A program made the translations under genes and the position numbers. From RPQJ01 sp963706535 (GTDB taxonomy: Bacteria > Pseudomonadota > Gammaproteobacteria > Steroidobacterales > Steroidobacteraceae): a stretch of 64,000 bases of DNA. Below the pieces are notes generated by a model. The model made no database searches and was not told the origin of the DNA. It saw only the letters and a list, made by a program, of their open reading frames with translations. The DNA lies in assembly GCA_963706535.1 (NCBI GenBank), contig CAVPMU010000006.1:62001-126000 (forward strand), read 5' to 3'. This document shows, piece after piece, positions 6,917 through 17,778 of the stretch. How positions within the stretch are numbered: the stretch's first letter is position 1; each line of letters begins with the position of its first letter.

Positions 6917-9900
6917 ACGAAAACCTCGACGGTGTGTTCCCGACGGTCGTCGACGAGCGGCACCGCGGCGTCAGGGCTCACCGTGCCGTCGACCACGACG
7001 GTGACCACGCCCGTCGGCCGTGCGCCCGTTGCCGGCACCTGCGTGACGACGACGTGGTATGGCGTGTCGCGGTAACGGTAATGAAGCCTGAACGACGCCC
7101 AGTGCGCCGGGAGGCACGGCTCGAATCTCAGCTTGTCGACTTCGAGCCGCAGGCCCAGCAGCGACTCGAGGATGAGGCGGTACATCCAGCCCGCCGAGCC
7201 GGTATACCAGGTCCAGCCGCCACGCCCGACGTGCGACGATGAGGCGTAGACGTCCGCGGCGACGACGTACGGCTCGACCTTGTACCTCTCCGCTGCATCT
7301 TCCGAGAGCGAGTGGTTCGCGGGATTGATCAGCGTGAGCAGTTCCCAGGCGCGCCGCTTGTCACCCAGTGCAGCGAACGCCATCGAGGCCCAGATTGCCG
7401 CATGGGTGTACTGGCCGCCGTTCTCCCGCACGCCGGGCACGTAGCCGCGAATGTAGCCGGGGTCGAGGCTCGACTCGTCGAAGGCTGGATCGAGCAGCTG
7501 CACGAGTCCGTCGCGGCGCCTGACGAGGTGTTCGTCCACCGCGTCCATGGCCTGCCGCGATCGATCGGCGTCGCCCGCACCGGAAAGCACCGACCAGCTC
7601 TGGGCGACGGAATCGATCTGGCACTCGGGATTCGAAGCGGAGCCGAGCGGCGTCCCGTCGTCGAAGTAGGCGCGGCGGTACCACGCGCCGTCCCATCCGT
7701 GCTGCTCGATGCTCGCGCGCAATTGCCGTCCCACGGCGTCACATTCCTCCGCGAAGGCCGCATCGTCGCGCTGGCGGGCGAGCCGTGCGAACTGGCGCAG
7801 CACCTCGCAGAGGAAGAATGCCAGCCAGACGCTCTCGCCCTTGCCGTGGATGCCCACCCGGTTCATGCCGTCGTTCCAGTCCCCGGAACCGATCAGCGGC
7901 AGGCCGTGCTCCCCGAACCTGAACCCGTGGCGAACGGCGCGCACGCAATGCTCGTAGAGCGAGGCGGATTCGCGTGACCGGCCGGGCAGGTCGTAGTAGG
8001 ACTCGTCCTCGGGGTTGACCGCCCGTCCCTCGAGAAACGGTGCCGTCTCGTCGAGCACGCCCGTGTCCCCGGTCGCGAACACGTAGCGACAGGTGGCGAG
8101 CGGCAGCCAGAGGTAGTCGTCCGAGCAGCGCGTGCGCACGCCGCGACCCAGCGGCGGATGCCACCAGTGCTGGACGTCGCCCTCGACGAACTGCCGGCTG
8201 GCGCACAGCAGCAGGTGCGCGCGGACCAGCCCTGGCTCGGCATGGATGAGTGCCATGGCATCCTGCAGCTGGTCGCGGAAACCGAACGCGCCGCCGGACT
8301 GGTAGTACCCGCTGCGTGCCCACAAGCGACAAGCGAGGGTCTGGTAGACGAGCCAGCCGTTGGCCAGCACGTTGAGCGATTCGTCGGGCGTCTCCACCTG
8401 CACGGCACCGAGCGTCCGCTTCCAGTATTCCCACACCGATTCGAGCGCGGCCCGTGCCGCCGCGGCGCCGCGGAACCGGGCTACGAGCGCACGCGCGTCG
8501 TCAACACTCCCTCCGACGCCCATGCGGAAGACGAACTGGCGCTCCTGGCCGGGCGCGAGCTCGAAGCCGACCTGGATGGCCGCGCAGGGATCGAGGGCGG
8601 CACCGACCCTGCCCGACAAGCGCGCGCGCTTCATCGCCGCAGGGTGCTGCAGCGATCCATTGCGGCCCACGAACTCCCCCCGATCGCCGGTGACCGTCCG
8701 GCTGGTCTCGTCAACGTCGAAGAATGCGACGCGATCGGGGAACTCTGGGTTGAACGCGTTGCGCGCGACGAGTGCCCCGGTCGCCGCGTCGATCTCGGTC
8801 GTCACGTGCATCGCGCACTTCGGTCGCAGGTCGCCGAGGACCCATTCGACGTAGCCGGTCGCGGACAGTCGGCGCGGCTGCCCTGAATCGTTGCGGACCT
8901 TCAGCACCGAGAACTTGACGGGAGCGTCCGTGGCGACGTGGACCGTCATCTCGGAGTAGATGCCGGCGGTGTCGTGTTCGAAGACGCTGTATCCGAAGCC
9001 GTGGCGGCTGACGTACGGGCCCCCGCCGGGTGCCGGCAATGGCGTCGGCGACCAGAACCGTCCGGTCTCCTCGTCGCGCAGGTAGAACGCCTCACCACTG
9101 TCGTCCGTGACGGGATCGTCGTGCCACGGAGTCACGCGAAACTCGTGTGCGTTCTCGCTCCAGGTGTAGCCGCCGCCGCTCTCGGACACTACGGTGCCGA
9201 ACTGCGCATTGGCGATCACGTTGACCCAGGGCGCCGGCGTGGTCCTCCCAGGCGTCAGGGTGACGACGTATTCGCGTCCGTCGCGCGTGAAGCCGCCGAT
9301 GTCGTTCGTCAGTATCAGGTCGGCACGCGGTGAGACCTTGGCCGCTCGCACGACGGGGGGACGGGTCGTGACGGCTTGCAGGTCGGGTATTCCCGCCTCG
9401 GGCGCGCGCCGCCGCTTGAGCTGCTCCGCGAGGCTGCCGCGGCTGTCGACGATGATGATGCGCGCGACCGACTGCAGCAGCAGCCGGTCTTCCAGGGAAA
9501 TGTGGTCCGAGTGCCGCACGAAGATGCCGCCGGGGCGGTCGAGCACGTTGGCTTCGACGCCGGCCGCGATCAGCCCCATGATTGCGTCGTGGAGTTGCTG
9601 GCGATACCCCGACTGGTCCTCGGTCCAGATGAGGAGGTCCACGACGAGGCCTTTGAGGCGCCAGTAGGCGCGGGCCTGCAGGAGCTGCCGGACGAGGTCG
9701 ATGTTCGCGAGGTCCGCGATCCGCAGCAGCACGATCGGCAGGTCGCCGGAAATCGCATACCCCCAGAGTCCCGACTGGCCGCGGCGATTCTTCAGGATGA
9801 CGCCGGCGTCGGCTCGCATCGTGGCGTTGGCGAAGATCACCGAGCCTGCCAGGCGCTCGTATTCCTGCGCCTGGCCCTCGGAGATGCCGAACTGTTGCAG

Positions 9901-12900
9901 CACGACCTGGTTGTGCGTCCACGCGAGATCGAAGACCCGGTCGGCGAGGTGGCGGTCCTGGTATCGATCGATCAGGTGCTCCGCCGTCTCGCGCGCCGCG
10001 GCCGCCCCGGTCACGAGGTCGATCGTGGCGGTGGCGTCCGGCTCGAGGATGATCACCTGGCGGATGGCCGCGACCGGGTCCAGGACCGAGCCCTGGGTGC
10101 CGGAGAGCTGGCCCCATTCGGCAAGCGCACGCGGGTCGGCGAGGGTTCGCCCACGGCCGACGAATCGCGCACGATCGGTTTCGAACGACATCTCGCCGGT
10201 CGCGGCGCCCGTTATCGCCATCAGGTGGAACAGCCAGTCCGACTGTTCGCCGCGTGCCCGGGACCGGCGCGTGCACAGCACGGCCCGCTTCGAGCGCACG
10301 ATCTCCGTCTGCAAGAACAGCTTGCTGAATGCCGGGTGCAGCGCGTCGGATATCGGCGCCGCCAGGACGACTTCGGCGTAGCTCGTGACCTCCACCGTGC
10401 GCCGCTCGCCGGACCGGTTGATGAGCCGGATGCGGCGCAGTTCGATGTCATCCTCGGGCGAGACGACGATTTCCGTACGGGTCTCGATGAGCGAATCGTC
10501 GACGCGGTCCTGCCGATGGAACTCCGCTCGTCCCTCGGTGAACACTGCCTCGTAGCGGTCGGGTCGTTTCGGCACCGGTTGCGCGGTGTTCGACCAGAAG
10601 GTGCCGGTCGCCGTGTCGCGGATGTAGCAGAAGCTGCCCCAGTGGTCGCGTGTCGGATCCTCCTGCCAGCGGGTGACCGCCAGGTCGTTCCAGCGGCTGT
10701 AGCCGCCACCGGCCGCCGTCACGAGCACGTGATACCGGCCGTTCGACAGCAACTGCACCTCGGGCACGGGCGTGTCCGGCCGGTTGATGACCCGGATCTG
10801 CGGCGCAGCGGTCTCGGCAGCCGCGTGCGTCAGCGGCGACACGGCCGGGTGTGCAAGGAACGGCGCCGCCCTCGGGATCCGCTCATGCAGCAGCATCAAG
10901 GTGGCCTGGCACCGGGGGTCCGACGCGAACCTCCGCTGCAGTGGGTGGTCGAGCAGCAGGTCCGCGATCGCGAGCAGGCTCATTCCCTGGTGGTGGGCCA
11001 TGTAGGACCGCACGATCGCCATCGCCTGGCCGCGCGGTATTCGCGATGGCGTGTAGTCGACGGCCTCGTACATCCCGAACTGGCCGAGCAACCCGTCGGC
11101 GGCAAGTCGCCGCAGGTTCTCGCATGCGGCTTCGGGCTCGACCATCAGCGCGAGGGCCGACGCGTACGGGGCCACGACCAGGTCGTCGGCAAGTCCGCGC
11201 TGCAGTCCGAGTCCCGGCACGCCAAACGCGCGGTACTGGTAGTTGCGGTTCGCGTCGACCATGTTGTAGCCGGATTCGGACATCCCCCAGGGAACGCCGC
11301 GCTGGTTGCCGTACTCGATCTGGCGTCGCACCGCCAAACGACTGGTCTGCTCGAGCAGGGTGTCCGGGAAATCGGGCATCACCAGCAGCGGCATCAGGTA
11401 CTCGAACATCGAGCCGCTCCAGGAGACCAGGACCGGGTCGCCGCCGGCGACCGTCAGCAATCGTCCCAGCGCGAACCAGTTCTCCTGCGGCAGCTGCCCC
11501 TGGGCGATCGCGAGGAAGCTGCAGAGTCTCGCCTCCGACGCCAGCAGGTCGTAGTAGCTCGGATCGCGCCGTCGTTCGGTCACGTTGTAACCGATCGTCA
11601 GGAGGCGACGACTGGTGTCGTACAGGAAGTCGAAGTCCGGGGTCGCGAACCCGTCGGCTTGCCGGGCCAGTTCCTCGATGGTGGCGATGTCCTGCCGCGC
11701 GAGCGCGCTGCTGCGGCCAACTCGGTCCGGAAGTCGCGCAGCCACGCCTGCGTCGAAGCGTCGCGGTCGGCCGCGAGTTCCCGCTCGACGATCGGCAGCA
11801 CGCGCTCCTCGAGTCCTGCGAGCTCGCGCAGCGTCGGTACCCGGGCGTGCGGCAGCAGGCCCTCGAGCCCGGCCGGCGGGCGGGTTAGCGAGGTCCAGCG
11901 GGCACGGGCAGCAAGCTCATCGCGGGCGGCCCGGCACTGGTCGAGGAGCACGCGGGTCCAGTCCTGCTGCGCGATGTCGCCGGCCGGCGTCGCGACCGCG
12001 GCGCTGCCACCGCTTGCCGCGAGTTCGCCCGCCAGCACGACCAACCGGTCGAGGCGTCGCCGGGCGTCGGCGGGCGTGGTCACTCCGGCCGCGATGGCCA
12101 GGTCGAGTTCGCGCCGCAGTTCCAGGTGTTGTTTCGTGGCATCACCTGCCTGCACACGCGCGAGGACGCCCAGGGTATCGCCGAGCCCTGCGAACACCCG
12201 TGGCGGCACGATCGGTTCGTCGGGCAAGGCCAGCAGTCCCACGCGCAGCGTGAGCAGGTGGGCGGCAAGATTTCCGCTGTCCACGGTCGACACGTACATC
12301 GGCAGCAGCGGCTGCAGGCTCTGGGTGTCATACCAGTTGTAGAGGTGGCCCCGGTACCGCTCTAGCGACGCCATGCTGCGCAGGGCCCGGGCGGTACGTT
12401 CGAGGAGCCGTCCGGTCGGCAGGTAGCCGAAGTCATGGGCGACCAGGTTGGCCAGCAACGCGAGACCCATGTTGGTCGGCGAGGTACGGTGCGCCACCAT
12501 CGGGCCCGGCTGCTTCTGGACGTTGTCCGGTGGGAGCCAGTTGTCGTCCGGGCCGACGAAGGTCTCGAAGAAGCCCCAGGTCCGCCGCGCGAGGACCCGG
12601 ATAAACTCCTGCTGCGGCTGGGTCAGCCTGGACTCCGGGCGGACCAGCGGCCGGCTCAACCACGCGGTGATGCCCGGCGCGGCCAGCCACAGGAGCAGGA
12701 TCGGCGTCGCGAGACCCAGCACCGATGGCCGCGCGGTGACCAGGTACGCGCCGGTCGCGAGCGCGACCGCCGGCGCCACCCACATCGACCGAATGGACGA
12801 CAGCAATCCCGGTTCGTCGGTGCCGGCGTGTGCGCTGTACGGATTCCATTCGAGCAGCCGCCGGTGCGAGACGAGCGTGCGCCAGGTGGTGCGCACCACG

Positions 12901-15674
12901 GCATCCGCACTGACGTAGGCTTCGTAGGGGAGGCATGCCAGCGTGAGGCCGGCGTGCGCGCAGCGCGCCGCGGCCGCGCGAATGGTCACGTCCAGGTGCT
13001 GGCGCACCGTCGCCTCCAGCGGCTTGCGCAACAACTGCCGCAGCGAGTCGAGCAGCGGGGGGACCAGGATCACTCCGACCGCGGCGAGCGTCCATGCCAG
13101 CACGGACGGCAGCGCAATCCATGCCACCAGCAACAGCAGCAGCAGCGCGATCGGTACCAGGCTGCGGCGCAGGTTGTCGGCAATTTTCCAGCGCGACAGG
13201 GACGACAGCGGATTGCGGTACGGCTGCCCGGCGGGGCCCGGCACGCGCGGCAGGAGCCAGTTCGCGACCTGCCAGTCCCCGCGGATCCAGCGATGCCGGC
13301 GCGCGGTGTCCGACGAGTACGTCGCGGGGTAGTCCTCGAACAGTTCGAGATCGCTCACCAGGCCCGAGCGCGCGTAACACCCTTCGAGCAGATCGTGACT
13401 CAGTATCCGGTTGTCGGGAAACCTGCCATTCATCGCTCGCTCGAACGCGTCAACGTCGTAGATACCCTTACCGATGAAGGAGCCTTCGTCGAACAGGTCC
13501 TGGTAAACGTCGGAAACTGTGCGCGTGTACGGGTCGATGCCAGGCTCGCCGCTGTGCATGCGTGCGTACCTGGAGCGGTTCGTGCCGGGGAGGCTCGGGC
13601 TCACGCGCGGCTGCAGGATCCCGTGGCCGGCACGCACCCGGCCCGGGCGGTCGTCGAAGACCGGCCGGTTCAGCGGGTGTGCCATCGTGCCGACGAACTG
13701 GCGCGCGGCATCGCGGGGCAGCTGCGTGTCCGTGTCGAGCGTGATCACGTAGCGCGTGCCCGCGAGCAGCCTCGTGTCGCCGACGACGAGTGAGAACCGC
13801 TCCGACGCCTTCGTGGAGTCGGCTTCCCGCAACAGCCAGTTGAGGTCTGCGAGCTTGCCGCGCTTGCGCTCCAGGCCCATCCAGGCGCGCTCGCCCGGAT
13901 TCCACCGGCGAGGACGATGGAAGAGGAAGAACGCATCGCAGGCGTAGAACTCATTCAGTGCGTCGATCCGTCTCGCCGCATGCTCGAGCAGCGGCCCGTC
14001 CTCCGGCATCGATTCGGCGGCCGCATCCTTGAAGTCCGTCAACAGGCCGAAGCGCAGGTTCGCGTCGCGATTGGCGAGGAAGCGGACTTCCAGTGCCTCG
14101 ACCAGTTCGTCGATGTCGCCCGTGCTCGCGATCATCGTGGGAATGACCACCAGGGCGCTCGATGACGCCGGGATGCCGGTCGAGAAATCCATGCGCGGCA
14201 GCGCACTCGGCGTCACGAGCACGGTCGCGAGCCAGTTGACCAGCGCAACCGCGAGCTGGCTGATAGCAATCACGGCGATGACGACGATGAGTGCCAGGCG
14301 CCATCCCACGACGCCGTCGGCGTATGCGATCGACCCCAGCCAGCCGCTGCTCGCCGCTGTGATCGCGGTGATCGAGCCGAGGTACGCCAACAGGGGGACC
14401 CGCTTGACGGAACTGCGCACGAGCTCCGCCAGGGTGCGACGGTATTGCACGGCTCGCTCGAGCTCATTCAGCCCGCGTCCGACGAGGTAGTAGCCCACGT
14501 GCGCGCGCCGCGCGCGCTCCCCGTCATCCGCATCGGTGCGCTCGGCGCCTGCGCGCGCCAGCCCGAGCGCGGCCTCGGCAACCCCTTGCTCCGATTGTTC
14601 GCTGCGCCGGGCAATCCGTTCGATCACCCGTCGGTAGCGGTCGCGGGTTCCGAAGTCCATCCGGGCATAGCAATCGTCGGGGGCCCCGCGCAGTGCCTGT
14701 TCCACGACGCTCATGAACTCGACGAAGGTGCGCCAGTCGACGGAGGCGAGGAATCGCAGGCTGCCGATCGAGTTGCCGATGGTGACCTGGTCGGCAGCCT
14801 GGATCTGGTTGCCCGACTGCACGACCTGCTCGGTCGACAGGCCATCCTCTGCCAGTCGTTGCTCCACCCAGGTCAACGCCAGGGCCAGGGCCGGGCTCTG
14901 GCCTTGCAGCCCCCGCACGAACTCGGATACGAACGGGGCGGACATCGGAGGTTTCGAACGCGCCATGTCCGCGACGACCAGGATCAGGCTCTTGGGATCC
15001 TGGTCGACGGTGGTGATCATCGCGTGCACCCACCGGCTCGCGAGGTCCCGGTCGATGCGCCCCGCCGCGATGCGCAGCGCCACGCGGCGGAGGTTCTCGA
15101 TCAGGGCGAGCCGCAGCATGATCGGGATCGCCCAGAGTTCGCCGAGATTCAGTGTCGAGACGCTTTCGTACGCAGCAATGAAACGAGTCAGTCCAACCAG
15201 GTCGACCCGCCCGTCGCCGTGCGCAATGGTCTCGAGCGCGATGTCCCAGACCCTGGGGAAGCCGGTCGACGCCCCGTTCGAGAGGCGGGGGAGTTCGCGG
15301 CTGTAGTTCCTCGGCAGGTGGCGCTTGGCGGTGCGCACCTGTTCCTCGATCAGGTAGAAGTTGTCGAGCAGCCAGTCGCTGGCAGGGGTCACGCGGCGGC
15401 CTGCCGTGACCGCCTCGGTCAGCTGCTCGAATACCCGGAGGAGAATTTCCTCGTTGGCCGCGAGCCGGGGCAGCAGCAGGTCCGACGCAGGACCCGTCGC
15501 GAGCATGTGTGTTTCGGCGAGATACCGGCCGTGTTGCTCCATCTGGTCGGCGCTGAAGAGCTCGGACCGCAGGGGCGGTTCGGCGAGCGCAGCCTCGTAC
15601 GGCAGGCCGCGCGGACGCAGCCGCGCCGTCACGCGTCGCAGACGATGGAAGAGGCTGTCACCTGTCAACTTCAA
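6913..15674 (-). CDS. ndvB: NdvB-type cyclic beta-glucan synthase, split by a frameshift
   Basis: One giant gene of about 2,920 codons in two frames. The upstream part (15674-11598) has the glycosyltransferase domain with membrane helices, LDTDTQLPRDAA and the RHRWIRGDWQ product-binding motif. The downstream part (to 6913) has duplicated carbohydrate-binding and GH94 phosphorylase-like modules, including GSGDWNDGMNRVG with the catalytic Asp. NdvB/ChvB proteins make cyclic beta-1,2-glucans at the inner membrane. The frames change near 11700-11712 at a GC-rich stretch, where RTELAAAA should run into ARQDIATIEELARQ. One base is missing or two are extra. I chose TTG at 15674, with GGAGG six bases upstream. 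It may be a pseudogene or a sequencing error. Confidence 0.85.
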
Positions 15675-15817
15675 TGGGAGCCTCCTGGCGCCCGCTCGCT
15701 TGCCGCGAGCCGCGCGGGTCGCGCGGCGACAGTGGACGAGGGCGTAGTATGGTCGTTTGGTCGCGATCCCGCTCGGAATAGCGCGATGGCAGCGGGGGTG
15801 CGAGGGCGGGACCGCGC

Positions 15818-15826
15818 TGCTAGAAT
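15818..15826 (+). promoter_or_regulatory. Extended -10 promoter element upstream of parE
   Basis: TGC-TAGAAT is an extended -10 (TGn plus hexamer) about 43 bases upstream of the parE ATG. No convincing -35 hexamer is present, which is common for extended -10 promoters. A similar TGC-TAAAAT stands before cvpA. Confidence 0.5.
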
Positions 15827-15869
15827 CCGCGCGCCTTTTCTCCGACGCGAGCACGCGGAACGATCACCG

Positions 15870-17762
15870 ATGACACAGACCTACACCGCTCAAGACATCG
15901 AGGTCCTGAGCGGACTCGAGCCCGTCCGGCGCCGGCCGGGCATGTACACCGACACCACCCGGCCCAATCACCTCGCGCATGAAGTGGTCGACAACAGCGT
16001 CGACGAGGCGCTGTCGGGCCACTGCAGCCGCATCGCGGTCACCGTCTACGAGGACGGCTCCATCGGGGTCACGGACGACGGCCGCGGCATGCCGGTCGAC
16101 ATCCATCCCAAGGAAAAGGTGAGCGGCGTCGAGCTGATCCTCACGCGCCTGCACGCGGGCGGCAAGTTCGGCGACAAGACCTACAGGTTCTCGGGCGGCC
16201 TGCACGGCGTGGGCGTGTCGGTGGTGAACGCGCTGTCGAAGCACCTCGAGTGCTGGGTGCGGCGCGGCGGCAAGGAGTACAACATCTCGTTCAAGAACGG
16301 GAAGGTGCACTCGAAGCTCGAGGTGGTGGGCGAGGTCGGCAGGAACAACACCGGGACCACGGTGCGTTTCTGGCCGGATCCCGGTTACTTCGATTCCGCC
16401 GAAGTTTCCTTGCCGAAGCTCAAGCACGTGCTCAAGGCCAAGGCCGTGCTGTGCCCGGGGCTCGAGATGCGGCTCACGGTCGAGAAGACCGGCGAGACGG
16501 AGACCTGGGTCTACAGCGGCGGCCTCGAGCAATACCTGCGCGAGTCGCTCGAGACGGGCGAGTGGCTGCCGGAAGAGCCGTTCACCGGCAGCATCGAGGG
16601 CGAGCAGGAGGGCGTGGACTGGGCCGTGGTGTGGCGGGTCGACGGCGGCACGCGCATCGAGGAAAGCTACGTCAACCTGATCCCGACCGTGCAGGGTGGC
16701 ACCCACGTCAATGGCTTCCGGCTCGGCCTCACCGAGGCGATCCGCGAGTTCTGCGAGTTCAGGAACCTGCTGCCGCGCGGCCTCAAGCTCGCGCCGGAAG
16801 ACGTGTGGGACGACGCGAGCTACGTGCTCTCGACCAAGATGCGCGACCCGCAGTTCGCGGGTCAGACGAAGGAGCGACTGAGCTCACGCGAGCCCGCCGC
16901 GTTCGTCTCTGGCATCGTCAAGGACCAGCTCGGCCTGTGGCTCAACCAGCACCCGGAGGCGGGCGAGCGCATCGCGCAGCTCGCGATCGGCAACGCGGCG
17001 GATCGCCTCAAGGCCAGCCAGAAGGTGGCGCGAAAGCGGGTGGTGAGCGGCCCGGCGCTGCCCGGCAAGCTCGCCGACTGCACCAGCCAGGACCCGAAGC
17101 GCACCGAGCTGTTCCTGGTTGAGGGCGATTCGGCCGGCGGCTCGGCCAAGCAGGCGCGTGACCGCGAGTTCCAGGCGGTGATGCCGCTGCGCGGCAAGAT
17201 CCTGAATACCTGGGAAGTCGCGCCGGGCGAGATCCTGTCCTCGCAGGAGGTGCACGACATCACGGTGGCCATCGGCGTCGATCCCGCCTCCGAGGACATC
17301 GCCTCGCTGCGCTACCACAAGATCTGCATCCTCGCCGACGCCGATTCCGACGGGCTGCACATCGCCACGCTGCTCTGCGCGCTGTTCCTGCGGCACTTCC
17401 GGCCGCTGGTGCTCGCGGGCCACGTGTTCGTGGCGATGCCGCCGCTGTTCCGCATCGACTACGGCAAGCAGGTCGAGTACGCGCTCGACGAAGCCGAGCG
17501 CAACGGCATCCTCGACCGCATCCGCACCGAGAACCCGCGCGCCAGGCCCGTGGTGACGCGCTTCAAGGGGCTGGGCGAGATGAGCGCGCTGCAGCTGCGC
17601 GAGACCACGATGGCGCCCGAGACACGGCGGCTGGTGCAGCTCACCGTCGAGGCGAAGGACCAGGCGGACCAGTGCATGGACATGATGCTGGCGAAGAAGC
17701 GGGCCGCGGACCGCCGCGAGTGGCTCGAGACCAAGGGCAACCTTGCGGCCGTGCAGCCCTGA
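15870..17762 (+). CDS. parE: DNA topoisomerase IV subunit B
   Basis: ATPase subunit of topoisomerase IV, which decatenates daughter chromosomes. It has 630 residues, exactly the E. coli ParE length, shorter than GyrB because the GyrB insert is absent. The N-terminal GHKL ATPase motifs VRRRPGMYTD, EVVDNSVDEA and GLHGVGVSVVNALS are present. The toprim domain carries ELFLVEGDSAGGSAKQARDR, and the C-terminal LADADSDGLHI and RFKGLGEMS blocks are intact. ParE rather than GyrB is supported by length and by the adjacent parC, which starts 16 bases after the stop. Confidence 0.95.
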   Translation: MTQTYTAQDIEVLSGLEPVRRRPGMYTDTTRPNHLAHEVVDNSVDEALSGHCSRIAVTVYEDGSIGVTDDGRGMPVDIHPKEKVSGVELILTRLHAGGKFGDKTYRFSGGLHGVGVSVVNALSKHLECWVRRGGKEYNISFKNGKVHSKLEVVGEVGRNNTGTTVRFWPDPGYFDSAEVSLPKLKHVLKAKAVLCPGLEMRLTVEKTGETETWVYSGGLEQYLRESLETGEWLPEEPFTGSIEGEQEGVDWAVVWRVDGGTRIEESYVNLIPTVQGGTHVNGFRLGLTEAIREFCEFRNLLPRGLKLAPEDVWDDASYVLSTKMRDPQFAGQTKERLSSREPAAFVSGIVKDQLGLWLNQHPEAGERIAQLAIGNAADRLKASQKVARKRVVSGPALPGKLADCTSQDPKRTELFLVEGDSAGGSAKQARDREFQAVMPLRGKILNTWEVAPGEILSSQEVHDITVAIGVDPASEDIASLRYHKICILADADSDGLHIATLLCALFLRHFRPLVLAGHVFVAMPPLFRIDYGKQVEYALDEAERNGILDRIRTENPRARPVVTRFKGLGEMSALQLRETTMAPETRRLVQLTVEAKDQADQCMDMMLAKKRAADRREWLETKGNLAAVQP

Positions 17763-17778
17763 GCGCGCCGGAGGCCGG

